Virus record (IMG/VR): IMGVR_UViG_3300021964_000024
Span: 1 to 64,000 of that record
Reading direction: 5' to 3' (one strand)
DNA from: a virus
DNA: 64,000 bases
The position numbers were made by a program, and so were the translations under genes. Under the pieces are notes generated by a model. It saw only the letters and a program-made list of their open reading frames with translations. It was not told the DNA's origin and did no database searches. Shown in pieces: positions 19,927-29,331 of the stretch; within the stretch, counting starts at the first letter, position 1; every line of letters starts with the position of its first letter.

Positions 19927-21944
19927 TAGTTACTGCTCGTTGTACGAAGTCCTTTTGCACTCAGTCGAGTATTATCATATTGCAATATGTATTCACGTTC
20001 TGGAACAATTGCACTTGCGTTCGCAGGAACACACGAAAGTTTAATCACCTTACTTTCATCTGCCTGAAATCCTACTAGATTGACCCTTCCTGTAGAGGCA
20101 ATATAAGACCCCACATTATCTTTTATTTTTTCACCTGTAGCTATATCAACAACCTGCAGTTTAGTACCGGCAGTTAATCCACTTACCGCAGAAACACTAA
20201 CTGTACCATTTACAGAAGCAGTAGATGTTGCAGTGACTAACCCAGTTGCAGTTGTTGTGGTAATAATATCCTGAATGACAATCGGTCTTCCGTAGATATC
20301 GTATTCTATTCGGTTAGAAGAAACACTTGCAGTCGCAGTCGGTTGTACCAACTCATTTCTGATCTTACAGTTCTTACCTCTGAACTTGAATGTAGAACTT
20401 TCAATGATCTGATTCTTATCGTCCGGTGTGGCGATAGGTACAGGGAAACTAAATTTAAAGTCCTGCTCTATTCCGGCAGAAGGTAAAAATCTTTGTTGCA
20501 TCTTGATATCTGCACGAGAAGAAAGAATCGCATTACTGACTTCATCCACATCTGCCAATATCTGAGATCGACGGAATGATTGACCAAACTTACCTGTGTT
20601 TGTAACAAAGTAATTTGTCATAGTGTTACGTACTTTTTCTTGCAACGCATTAATTGACAGGTTAGTATAGTCTGGGTTATACTGGAAGAATACATTTGCC
20701 TCAATAAAAGTCTTAATTGGATCTGTAAACTTCAATCCAAAAGAAGCGATTGACATTTGATCAACGAGTACACGAATGTTGTCTTTGGTTTGATTAATAA
20801 TCGTTTGAGTCAAGTCTGGTTTGAATTCAATCGATAAGAATGCAGTACCATACTCTGGTTCTAGATTGTCTTCTCCACCCCATGCAATAATATCTTTGAT
20901 CAATGCGCCATACGTTCTCAAAATAAGATTCGCATAGTCAACGTGTGTCACCATACGGTTTTGAGTTGCATATCGGAATGGTGCATTCTTTCTAATAGAG
21001 TCTAGTTTCTCTTTGTCTGCACCACCTACAGACTTAGAATTGGTTGATACGATAGGTAGTCTTTCTAGTCCAACACCACTAGGAGGTTCAGTTACCTCTA
21101 CAGTATTTATAGGTTCAAAAATTCTTGCACCGTTTGCGTTAGCACCATCCACTGCCAGATATTCTACAGTAATTTTAGAACCTGCTTTGGGTACTGCACC
21201 AAGTGTAGATCCGTTACCGAATGTTAGTTCGAAGAATCCGTTAGGTGCCTCTTTCAAAATGTATGCAGGTGTAGTAGCAGTGATCTGAGTTGCAGTCTCT
21301 AGATTTGTGTAAGTAGTAAAGTCGGCAGATGTCGCACTTTCAAACACCTTGATGACAGCAGTTGATTTATCCATGTTTTCGTCTGGAATAATATACAACA
21401 TGTTTTCACCAGTACCACCCGCAAAGAATGTCTTAGTACGAGCAATACCCTCATAGATAGGAATGTTTCTGTCACCATTCAGAGTCTTGAATTCGAAGAA
21501 GTTGTTACCATCGTTCAGTGCTTCGATTAATTCTTGTGTCTGGAAGGTATACGATGCATCATCCACTGCAGCAGTAAACTTGTATCCAGAAGAAATCTGT
21601 AATTTCTCTGGGACATTAGGAGTATTCTCTCCCAAGTTAAATGACATATTAATTCTTGCTTGAGATGCAGTTTTACTGCCGGGAATATACCCAAGAGTTT
21701 CTGCATGAGATACTACAGAACTTCTAAGTTGTGCGGTATTCAAGAACGACTCGTTCAGAGCAAAGTTTGCAGTAAGACCGTTGATGTGCGTATTATACGC
21801 AAGTACATCTAACAGGTTAGACAGACCAGATGCCTCAAAATCATAATCCGCAAACTCTTTCTGTTGTTCAAGATACGTCTTTAAATTATTTTTTATAGAA
21901 GTAAAATCTAGAGCAGATGAACTAATAGTTGTGGTTTGTGCCAT
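19926..21944 (-). CDS. 6: Baseplate wedge protein gp6
   Basis: 672 residues, close to T4 gp6 (660). Features typical of the gp6/baseplate J family are LLDVLAYNTHINGLTANFAL, FLNTAQLRSSVVSHAETLGY and ITVEYLAVDGANANGARIF. gp6 forms the iris ring that links wedges around the hub. The gene is translationally coupled at both ends, sharing single bases with gp25 upstream and the gp7-like gene downstream, as expected for proteins that assemble stoichiometrically. Confidence 0.9.
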   Translation of the reverse strand: MAQTTTISSSALDFTSIKNNLKTYLEQQKEFADYDFEASGLSNLLDVLAYNTHINGLTANFALNESFLNTAQLRSSVVSHAETLGYIPGSKTASQARINMSFNLGENTPNVPEKLQISSGYKFTAAVDDASYTFQTQELIEALNDGNNFFEFKTLNGDRNIPIYEGIARTKTFFAGGTGENMLYIIPDENMDKSTAVIKVFESATSADFTTYTNLETATQITATTPAYILKEAPNGFFELTFGNGSTLGAVPKAGSKITVEYLAVDGANANGARIFEPINTVEVTEPPSGVGLERLPIVSTNSKSVGGADKEKLDSIRKNAPFRYATQNRMVTHVDYANLILRTYGALIKDIIAWGGEDNLEPEYGTAFLSIEFKPDLTQTIINQTKDNIRVLVDQMSIASFGLKFTDPIKTFIEANVFFQYNPDYTNLSINALQEKVRNTMTNYFVTNTGKFGQSFRRSQILADVDEVSNAILSSRADIKMQQRFLPSAGIEQDFKFSFPVPIATPDDKNQIIESSTFKFRGKNCKIRNELVQPTATASVSSNRIEYDIYGRPIVIQDIITTTTATGLVTATSTASVNGTVSVSAVSGLTAGTKLQVVDIATGEKIKDNVGSYIASTGRVNLVGFQADESKVIKLSCVPANASAIVPEREYILQYDNTRLSAKGLRTTSSN

Positions 21945-22393
21945 TATCGTAACCTATTTAATTGTGTGGTAAATTCTACTGATTCATTAGAGTTTACTAC
22001 ATTGAATATAATTGTTACTTCCAAGGTGTTGTTGCCTTCATCAAAAACTGGAAGTACTTTTAAAGTCTTTGGATCAACCCTTGGTTCGAACGTTTTAATG
22101 TTTTGTGTGATTGCATACTTAATATCAGATATTGTTCTCCGATCACCTAATTCAAACAAATACTGTTGAAGGTTCGCACCATGGTACGGAGAAAAAATCT
22201 TCTCTGTGCGGTTAGTCATCAACAATAACTTAATCGATTGTTTGATTGCCGCAAGAGACGTTTTCTTATACACGTCACCAGATCCTTTCTTAGCAAACGA
22301 AAGATCGAGATCTATGTACTCACGGTTCTTGGTGGTCTTGACCGTTGTGGTCTTTCCTGTACCACCATCTTCTATTGAAAACGCACGTGCCAT
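21944..22393 (-). CDS. 25: Baseplate wedge protein gp25
   Basis: 149 residues versus 132 in T4. Member of the GPW/gp25 family: an N-terminal DLSFAKKGSGDVYKKTSLAA, then AIKQSIKLLLMTNRTEKIFS and GANLQQYLFELGDRRTISDI, then a C-terminal beta sheet. gp25 forms the core wedge bundle with gp6. It directly precedes gp6 in the operon, with a late promoter 27 nt upstream. Confidence 0.9.
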   Translation of the reverse strand: MARAFSIEDGGTGKTTTVKTTKNREYIDLDLSFAKKGSGDVYKKTSLAAIKQSIKLLLMTNRTEKIFSPYHGANLQQYLFELGDRRTISDIKYAITQNIKTFEPRVDPKTLKVLPVFDEGNNTLEVTIIFNVVNSNESVEFTTQLNRLR

Positions 22394-22419
22394 TATGGGT
22401 TCCTGTAATTATACAATTC

Positions 22420-22427
22420 TATTTATA
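22420..22427 (-). promoter_or_regulatory. T4-like late promoter for gp25-gp6-gp7
   Basis: Exact TATAAATA on the minus strand, 27 nt upstream of the gp25 start, in the 34-nt gap after the preceding gene. Confidence 0.75.
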
Positions 22428-23054
22428 CTAATTTTCTAGAACTTCGACCAGTTCATTTGCACTAAACAACTGACCATTGTAAAAGGTCTGTACACCCATT
22501 GCGAAATCTACGTCATAACTTTCCGTAACTCTCGGCATAGTGACTGCTATTTGTCCATTAATTACACCACTAGGATCCCACTTATCATACTCAAGTGAAA
22601 GCAGTTCATAGTTCATGTAGTCTTTCCAGTATTCCGCAACGTCGAATGTTCTTTCCAAATCAACTTTACCGAATTCGTCTATTACTTTATAGACTACAAG
22701 TCTGCCTTCTTGTTTGAGTATATTATCACCCCGAATCTCTTTTTCGTTATCTCCAAACCCTTCTTGAGGGCCACCACGGTATACTCCTTCAACAATAACC
22801 AATCGTATATCTTTGAATTGATCAGTTTTACCGTTAATGGATCTAAACAACTCTGCATGGAGATATAGGTTACGTGCGAGTTGTTTTAATTCGTCGTTCT
22901 CGTTCAACCTATATTTTTCAATCGAAGAGATACTGCAGGGATTGCCTGATCCTCCAAAGAACTTGGATAGAGTAACGCCGGGTGCAAGTTTAGTGCCCCC
23001 AGTAATTTTGTCCTGAAAATCTGGATTGAATTTTTGGTCGGGTGCTATAATCAT
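22428..23054 (-). CDS. Baseplate-cluster protein of unknown function
   Basis: 208 residues, overlapping the upstream spike gene by 4 nt. It starts MIIAPDQKFNPDFQDK, with a helical stretch NDELKQLARNLYLHAELFRS followed by a short strand (DIRLVIVEGVYRGG). That arrangement loosely recalls M15-type peptidases found near baseplates of other phages, but the zinc-binding His/Asp residues are not evident, so I do not assign a peptidase. Its place between gp25 and the gp5 spike suggests a hub or wedge accessory protein. Confidence 0.65.
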   Translation of the reverse strand: MIIAPDQKFNPDFQDKITGGTKLAPGVTLSKFFGGSGNPCSISSIEKYRLNENDELKQLARNLYLHAELFRSINGKTDQFKDIRLVIVEGVYRGGPQEGFGDNEKEIRGDNILKQEGRLVVYKVIDEFGKVDLERTFDVAEYWKDYMNYELLSLEYDKWDPSGVINGQIAVTMPRVTESYDVDFAMGVQTFYNGQLFSANELVEVLEN

Positions 23055-24538
23055 CTAAATCTCTTACCTCTATTGTTCACTGAATTACCCAGAGCATTAT
23101 ATCCATACTTTGGACTAATCTCTCCACCCTTCGAAACACGTCCTATTTTGGGCGGGTTAGTACTCTTCCAATCAGCAGCGAGTTTACTGTCAGCAACTAA
23201 CTGATCGATAACTTTAACTTCATAATCATTCATGTGTTCACGGTTTGTCTCATCTCTCATGGTAGATCTAATCTCATTGATAGTCGGATGTTTCTCATAC
23301 AGACCACCATAGTCATCACGCAACAATAGTGTGTTACGCATCTCATCCTCTTCATCAATAACGATGGGTTTGATCGAATGGAATCCAGTCATCAATAGAC
23401 TTGCAACCGCATCTGATCTTGGTACAGGTTTGACTGGTGCAAGGGTCTCTTGTTTTTCAATTGCCTGTAACCAATTATTGATCTGATCTTTTACTGTCGG
23501 ACTTGGTTGGCCAGGCGAAGTAGATGATGCGACTGTTGCAGTATTTGCTTTACCTGCATCCGAAGCATAGTCTGCAAACTGTGCATGGTTTGCACTGTAG
23601 GAACGAATTGCTTCGGTTGATTGTCCATGGAATGATCCATAGAATGCAGCACCGGAGTAGAACGGAACATCTCCCAGTGGCCCCATGTACACTGGCCCTG
23701 TGAACTCAACTGCTTCACCACCAATGAGACCTTTCATGGCAACAATAGACAGTTCCGTTGATTGAATGTTTGCATTGAGTGCAGACATGGTGAGTGCTTC
23801 TTCTGCAGATATTTGGAAATAGTTTCCGGTAAAAAACTCCATCTGAGCACCAACGTTGACCTTATTATATCCTTTAATAATTTGGTCATTATTACCCAGT
23901 ACAACATCAACCTTATGCTCAAGCGTTTTGTTTGTTGCAGTACCCTTGGTTTCATATTGAGTATTTGCACCAACAACAGTCTCTATATTCTTGCGTATAC
24001 TGTTGAACGAATTACCCTGTATGTTTAGGTTGTAGTCACCCCCAACGTTAACATTATAGTCACCTTGAACATCTAGGTTTAGATCTCCCTGATAGTGCAT
24101 CTTACCATTACCTTCAATAATAATGGTTTGATCTCCACCAGTGACTTCTACTCTGTTCTTCAGAGCGGATATAACTACAGAACCATCAGCACGGACTTCT
24201 ACTCCCGCACCCTTACGATGTTTGATGAGAATACGTTCACCGCCAGGCGTATCATCATATGAGATGACGTGACCGGATGAAGTCTCTTTTACTTGGTTGA
24301 ATGGAAAACGAGACGGTTCTTGATCTTCTAGATTCAGATCTAAGTTTTCAACACCACCACCAAGATAAAGGTTCTCTACCTTGAGACCACGAGCGGATCT
24401 ATTGATAGAAGATCCATAGTAGTATTCTCTCTTGGGATACTCACCAGTAGGATCTTGAAACCCATCAATAGGTGCACCTTCGGTGTTTTCTATCGCTTCG
24501 TTGTCACCTATCTTTGTCTTTTTAATCGTCGTTGTCAT
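23051..24538 (-). CDS. 5: Central spike protein (gp5 beta-helix part)
   Basis: 495 residues. Residues ~100-180 show a VgrG/gp5-type triple beta-helix pattern: GAGVEVRADGSVVISALKNR, DLNLDVQGDYNVNVGGDYNL. In T4 this needle is the C-terminal part of gp5; here it is a separate polypeptide, with the OB-fold and lysozyme-like parts encoded at 27066-27926. A later region (residues ~240-320) is Ala/Gly-rich; the C-terminal ~130 residues are charged and helical. It overlaps the amidase gene by 4 nt (ATGA-type), so hub parts are translationally coupled. Confidence 0.75.
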   Translation of the reverse strand: MTTTIKKTKIGDNEAIENTEGAPIDGFQDPTGEYPKREYYYGSSINRSARGLKVENLYLGGGVENLDLNLEDQEPSRFPFNQVKETSSGHVISYDDTPGGERILIKHRKGAGVEVRADGSVVISALKNRVEVTGGDQTIIIEGNGKMHYQGDLNLDVQGDYNVNVGGDYNLNIQGNSFNSIRKNIETVVGANTQYETKGTATNKTLEHKVDVVLGNNDQIIKGYNKVNVGAQMEFFTGNYFQISAEEALTMSALNANIQSTELSIVAMKGLIGGEAVEFTGPVYMGPLGDVPFYSGAAFYGSFHGQSTEAIRSYSANHAQFADYASDAGKANTATVASSTSPGQPSPTVKDQINNWLQAIEKQETLAPVKPVPRSDAVASLLMTGFHSIKPIVIDEEDEMRNTLLLRDDYGGLYEKHPTINEIRSTMRDETNREHMNDYEVKVIDQLVADSKLAADWKSTNPPKIGRVSKGGEISPKYGYNALGNSVNNRGKRFR

Positions 24539-27066
24539 ACTGGTTTCTTCTTAACTAAGTCCGCTAGTGATACAGATGCGTCCACTAAAAGATTTTCATA
24601 TATTGATTTTTTACCAAACAGATTCTCTACATAAGACCTTACATCAAAATAAGGATCAGGAGATTCAGGATCAATATCATTGTGACCCAACACTTGACCG
24701 CCAGGCACTTTCTGATAAAATGCTTCAAGTAATGCCTCTAGAGTTTTCATCTGTGCTTGTGTGTAAGATGATGCAGACAGATTTAGACTTGGTGCATCTG
24801 CTTCAGTAGGAACATTGATACCACCGACTAGACACACATCAATACAATTTTGTTCATGTCCATTGATTTTACTTGCATCACTAAAATCGTCTATTGGTTT
24901 TCCTCTCTGCAGTCTACCATCACGTCTGATCACGAAGTGATACTGTAATCCATCATGTCCTGCATCGTTGTGTCTGAGGTGAATTTCCTCTGAACCTATA
25001 TTTGCATTTGTGTAGGTATCGGATGCATGGATAATTACTTCAGAAATTTTTCTGGTGATTTGACTGAACTCAAGTCCAAGTTCTTCTTTAGAGTCTACGT
25101 AAGTAAATGATTCTGTCGCAGCACCAATATACCTGTTGACCAGTTCTGCAAGATCTGTATCTTCCGTATAGAAATCTCCTACCTCTGCGGCAATTGATCC
25201 GGAGATAGTAGTATCCACTTTGTCCAGTGCACTTTCTACTTGGGTTATAGTACCTGATACTGCTTCTCTTTCGGCAGCAGGAACACCTTTCTCGATTGCT
25301 TTTTGATCTATCTGTGCAGACAAATCTGCGATATTATCTACATTGTCTAGGTCTACTTCTTGAATCGCTTCACGCATTTCAGGTGATAAGTTTGGATCTG
25401 CACCAAGAATAGCCTTTGCTGCTTTGGCTAGGTTAGCATCACCACCTTCTAGAATATCTTTAATAACACCTTCAACGACATCTCCTGCTATACCAAAGTT
25501 TGGTAGAATATCGTTCAACAGATTACCTACGCTTCCCGTCAGATCTTCGAATAGATCTTGTGCAGCACCAAATCCTGTGTCAATATCAGGTAGGAGACCA
25601 CCGACAAAATCACCAACATCACCTATTAGATCGTCAACAAGGTTACCAAGACCACCTGCTAAATTACCAGTCCCTCCAATCAATGCACCTACAGCCGCAC
25701 CAATGGCAGTATCCGTACCTATACTTGTTGCGTTACCGACAGTTTCGGCAAGAGCAGATGCCCCAGTACTTGCATATTCTGATACTGCAGTAATACCTGT
25801 CAATAGATCAGTGGTTGCAGAGTCTATACCTGCTTCATCTGGTGTATCAATTAATTCTGGTAAATAACCTTCGATATGCCCAATTCGATTTGACCAACCA
25901 TGAGTATAATCAGTGATTGTAAAGGGTGCGTTTGTCCCATCATTAATAGTGTACGGCCCAAACGGTTTGCCAATGATTGCCATGTTAATATAGAGGTTAC
26001 CCATATCTTGAGGTATTCCCCAAATCTTTGTACTTTGCTGATCCGAACCAACCCCTTTTCGTGAAAAGAATTCATCGTCATGAGTCCAAGACCAAGCGTA
26101 TGGATTTGGTTGTTGAGATAACCATACCAAAGGTATCCCAAATAAACCCGTAATTGGTTCAGAGTTAGGAAACTCAGATACCCAACACCGAAAGTATTGA
26201 CCTTCCCAACCCTGTAAGCCTGGCATATTACTCCAGACCCTCATACTACCTGCGACTTTTTTATCTAATTTATCTGCAGGTAGTATGTGTAACATAATAC
26301 TATTCGTAAAGCCAGCAGATGCAGGTAATCGGTAACCATGGACAGCGTGAAAAGCACCGTTTCTTTTAGCATGAGAATTGTATAGTAATGACTTCTGAAA
26401 ATAATCTAGTGTATTTGCATCCGCAAAAGGATTCTGGATTTTGAGTTTTATTGCGTTGACTTGTTTAGTGAATGAAGAAGGTATTCCGCCAGGCTGCTTG
26501 GTTGTTTCTGACGCAGTTGACGCAATACTTTCTATAAGTTCTACTTTTCTATCTGTTGACGTACCAATCGCAGTAGTTAATTGATCCACTGCCGCACCAC
26601 CTAGTGCGACTATTTCAATAGATTCAACTGGCGGTGCGAACCCCGTAATGTCTGTTGAGAGAACATTTCCAGCCTTGGAGTCTTTAGATGCGGGTTCTGG
26701 TTGTGACGTATTCGCAGTACCATCTGAGTCTACAGGATCATAATTACCACTACCGTCAGAATCAGGAGCATTCATTCTACCAGTATGTTCTACACTAACT
26801 AGATCAAAACTAGGAACAAAATCGGATTGGTTTGTTACTTTGACCAACTGTCCTGCTGTGGATTTACCACCCGTGGTTGTCATTTGGTCTAGACTTTGTA
26901 TACCTTTAAGACTAGTGCCAACCTTGATACCAAGAGCAGTTACGTTTTTAGCAGTTTTAACGTCCTGTGCCTTCTTAATTTTTTTCTGAATTTCATTAAG
27001 AGATTGTTCAGACGTTTTTGCCTTTGCTGCTAGTGCCTGATTAATTGTATCAATAGATTTAGACAT
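24535..27066 (-). CDS. Baseplate hub protein with AmpD-like amidase domain
   Basis: 843 residues. The C-terminal ~150 residues form an N-acetylmuramoyl-L-alanine amidase (amidase_2/PGRP) domain: SEVIIHASDTYT (His ~680), LQYHFVIRRDGRLQRGKP, and LGHNDIDPESPDPYFDV with His ~795 and Asp ~804. The His-His-Asp set is that of AmpD-like enzymes rather than the His-His-Cys of T7 lysozyme. Residues ~215-400 form another domain (SIMLHILPADKLDKKVAG, GQYFRCWVSEFPNSEPITGL); the middle is a Gly/Asp/Leu-rich linker with possible hydrophobic helices (~440-560). It lies between the spike and OB-fold genes, so it probably cuts peptidoglycan during tail penetration. Confidence 0.8.
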   Translation of the reverse strand: MSKSIDTINQALAAKAKTSEQSLNEIQKKIKKAQDVKTAKNVTALGIKVGTSLKGIQSLDQMTTTGGKSTAGQLVKVTNQSDFVPSFDLVSVEHTGRMNAPDSDGSGNYDPVDSDGTANTSQPEPASKDSKAGNVLSTDITGFAPPVESIEIVALGGAAVDQLTTAIGTSTDRKVELIESIASTASETTKQPGGIPSSFTKQVNAIKLKIQNPFADANTLDYFQKSLLYNSHAKRNGAFHAVHGYRLPASAGFTNSIMLHILPADKLDKKVAGSMRVWSNMPGLQGWEGQYFRCWVSEFPNSEPITGLFGIPLVWLSQQPNPYAWSWTHDDEFFSRKGVGSDQQSTKIWGIPQDMGNLYINMAIIGKPFGPYTINDGTNAPFTITDYTHGWSNRIGHIEGYLPELIDTPDEAGIDSATTDLLTGITAVSEYASTGASALAETVGNATSIGTDTAIGAAVGALIGGTGNLAGGLGNLVDDLIGDVGDFVGGLLPDIDTGFGAAQDLFEDLTGSVGNLLNDILPNFGIAGDVVEGVIKDILEGGDANLAKAAKAILGADPNLSPEMREAIQEVDLDNVDNIADLSAQIDQKAIEKGVPAAEREAVSGTITQVESALDKVDTTISGSIAAEVGDFYTEDTDLAELVNRYIGAATESFTYVDSKEELGLEFSQITRKISEVIIHASDTYTNANIGSEEIHLRHNDAGHDGLQYHFVIRRDGRLQRGKPIDDFSDASKINGHEQNCIDVCLVGGINVPTEADAPSLNLSASSYTQAQMKTLEALLEAFYQKVPGGQVLGHNDIDPESPDPYFDVRSYVENLFGKKSIYENLLVDASVSLADLVKKKPV

Positions 27067-27926
27067 TACCTACCATCCGAATTTTTGAAATCATTGTATA
27101 CCATTTGTATTGATCCAGCGAAGTCTTCTTTGTGAGGTGCGTAATAACGACTGAGAATATCAGGAAGATTCTTGGGTTTACTCTTATCAATAACATCGCA
27201 ATTTAAAATTCTACTGTTTGCTTCAATGTGTGTAGTATTTAGTTCATATAGAATGAACGACAATTGACTAGTGAATCTTATCCATTCTCCAGTAAACGCC
27301 TTGAGTCTAGCGAGTCTTTCATTATTCCACATCATCAATCCAGTACCTTTCACAAGATCTTCGCCTAGTGTAAATCCGAAGTTCAACTGATTGATTACAC
27401 CAACAATAGCACATGCTTGTTTTAGAGTGTAGTTATTAGACATAAAGAACTTGACAGATGCCGCCAGTCTTGCATCTCGATCACCAAGATTTGGTTCGAG
27501 GTCATCAATTGCAGGATCATCTCTGTCAAGAGCAGCAATCGATAGGTTGTAAAAATCGATATCAGGGTTAACTCTTTCAAGCAGATCTTGGAAAGCAAGA
27601 CTCTGTTGTACCGCACTAGGATACTCTGTTCGAGGAAGAGACCCAAGGACTAAAGGAACTTGAGACTCTTTACCATCCATAAAGAATCCAAACACCAATG
27701 CACCTGCTTCTAGTCTTGGTGATGTACCCAATCCAGATACTCCACCTTCAGTCGATGGCAATACTACTTGTGCCCAAGGTAGGTCATTCTGTTTTACTTC
27801 TCTGGTAGATGGATTGTGTATCCCGTGTATACGCACACGTACACGACCCTCATATCCATACGGAGGAGATGCATCAATCACGTCAGCAATAAACCAACGC
27901 ATTTTGTCACCGTAATAATCAATCAT
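27066..27926 (-). CDS. gp5 OB-fold hub protein with degenerate tail-lysozyme domain
   Basis: 286 residues. Residues 1-105 are a gp5/VgrG OB-fold (FIADVIDASPPYGYEGRVRV, then GALVFGFFMDGKESQVPLVL). Residues ~155-235 resemble the phage tail lysozyme fold: LKQACAIVGVINQLNFG, GTGLMMWNNERLARLKAF, QLSFILYEL. In active relatives the first motif reads roughly G-N-x-x-x-E-S-G with the catalytic Glu; here Asn occupies that region and no Glu is present, so the domain looks inactive. It shares a base with the amidase gene and overlaps gp27 by 8 nt. It probably caps the gp27 trimer. Confidence 0.75.
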   Translation of the reverse strand: MIDYYGDKMRWFIADVIDASPPYGYEGRVRVRIHGIHNPSTREVKQNDLPWAQVVLPSTEGGVSGLGTSPRLEAGALVFGFFMDGKESQVPLVLGSLPRTEYPSAVQQSLAFQDLLERVNPDIDFYNLSIAALDRDDPAIDDLEPNLGDRDARLAASVKFFMSNNYTLKQACAIVGVINQLNFGFTLGEDLVKGTGLMMWNNERLARLKAFTGEWIRFTSQLSFILYELNTTHIEANSRILNCDVIDKSKPKNLPDILSRYYAPHKEDFAGSIQMVYNDFKNSDGR

Positions 27927-29331
27927 CGTTTGGGCCTTTCTCTAACTTAAAGACTGTCATCGCAACATCGTGTCGAGTGTCTTTAAAGGTATGTCTTGTA
28001 TTGTAAACAATAAAATCTCCACTACGGAATGTATCAAGTTGTGAAGGTGAGTCTGGATCATTATCATCACTCAGAACATTGATTCTAATTCTGTCACCAA
28101 CTGATCCTCCAGATCTAATGAATCCCGGCCCCGGCACAGTTACGTCAATCATGTTTTTAAACATAGCGTTTCGGTATGCCGCTGCTTCAATCTGTTTCAA
28201 GTAGTTGCCACTGTTTACCTCATCGTGTAGACTTTTCTTGTCACCGTATACTCCACGTGAAACTACTTTATGATATGTTTGTGAATCTAGGTTATGCAGG
28301 TAGTCCCCTTCTATGTTCACTGTAGAACCACTTGACAATTTCAAGCTTATATTAGGGGTCTTGTACAGATCATTGTACACGTTTTGTTTGGTGATGTCAA
28401 TCACACCTGCTTCATCTGCCTTACCCAGAGATCTATAGAAACTGTAGTGTTGGGAAGTAGTTCTTCCATTCGAAAGATCGGTGACTGTGTATCTAGCACC
28501 CAGACCACCCGATATCATTTGTTTCATGGTGTTCTGTATTTTAGAGGTCTTCATTGCTTGTACTTGGAAGTACTGCAGTGTAGGATCTGGACTCTCTTCT
28601 TGTTTCTGCGTATTCGATGGTGAGAAAATAAACGGAATGTCTGCGTTCCATGCTTTCTGTTGCAACATCTTTTCGAGCGTACCCAGTCTTAGTCTCTCAT
28701 CGTGAATCGACGCATATAAAAATACAGGCATACCTAACTGTGTTGTAGATTTTTCTACCAACCACTGAGCAGCTTCAAGTGGATGCATGTATGGAATGAT
28801 ACCCTTGAAATTTGTTTTTACAATTGGAGTAGCGGGTGTTTCGTTTGGTGGGGGTGTCTCATCTATATACGATAGATCAATATCCTTACCACACTCGTTA
28901 CCAACCAACTTCAATATCTCAATTTTTAGATCGTCTTTAATCGCTCTTGATACAAGTTTACTCTTACTGACTACTGCGTGTTCGTCTATAAAGGACAATA
29001 CATAGATAGACGATTGTCCGGAGTTAGAGGACTTGAGAGCAGTGTCTATACCTGTTAATATAAACTCTCTGTCCATAACTGTTTCTTCGGATTCTGTATC
29101 CGACAGTTCGGTCATCATTGAGATCTTCAACTTCTCTGTACCGGAAAAAGACAACCCATCAAAGACCGCCTTGTCATCCGATACTGCGATTTGTCCAGTT
29201 ATATAAGGTTTGTCTAGTGCTTCAAAGAACACTAGTTCTACAATCATTGATCTGATATCAATAAAGAAGTCAGTCAATCTAGAGGAAGTTATACTCGCCT
29301 CTTTGTATTTAAACTGTTGCTGTCTTTCCAT
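27919..29331 (-). CDS. 27: Baseplate hub protein gp27
   Basis: 470 residues versus 391 in T4 gp27. gp27/gpD-type tube-like beta domains are suggested by DIRSMIVELVFFEALDKPYI, TGQIAVSDDKAVFDGLSFSG and a C-terminal RSGDFIVYNTRHTFKDTRHD. The order gp53, gp27, gp5-OB, amidase, spike is coherent with a hub operon. gp27 trimers bridge the sixfold tube and threefold spike. The start shares one base with the gp53 stop. Confidence 0.8.
   Translation of the reverse strand: MERQQQFKYKEASITSSRLTDFFIDIRSMIVELVFFEALDKPYITGQIAVSDDKAVFDGLSFSGTEKLKISMMTELSDTESEETVMDREFILTGIDTALKSSNSGQSSIYVLSFIDEHAVVSKSKLVSRAIKDDLKIEILKLVGNECGKDIDLSYIDETPPPNETPATPIVKTNFKGIIPYMHPLEAAQWLVEKSTTQLGMPVFLYASIHDERLRLGTLEKMLQQKAWNADIPFIFSPSNTQKQEESPDPTLQYFQVQAMKTSKIQNTMKQMISGGLGARYTVTDLSNGRTTSQHYSFYRSLGKADEAGVIDITKQNVYNDLYKTPNISLKLSSGSTVNIEGDYLHNLDSQTYHKVVSRGVYGDKKSLHDEVNSGNYLKQIEAAAYRNAMFKNMIDVTVPGPGFIRSGGSVGDRIRINVLSDDNDPDSPSQLDTFRSGDFIVYNTRHTFKDTRHDVAMTVFKLEKGPNDD

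Noticed and set aside
21104-21111. TATAAATA on the minus strand inside gp6
   Set aside because: Far from any start codon (over 1 kb to the next gene) and in A/T-rich coding sequence; probably chance.
22428-23054. M15-type peptidase for the protein between gp25 and the spike
   Set aside because: Only a vague helix-strand resemblance; zinc-binding His/Asp residues are not seen.
25424-25867. Plus-strand 147-codon open frame
   Set aside because: Antisense of the Gly/Asp/Leu-rich linker of the amidase-domain protein; Pro/Ser/Arg-rich composition is typical of such shadows.
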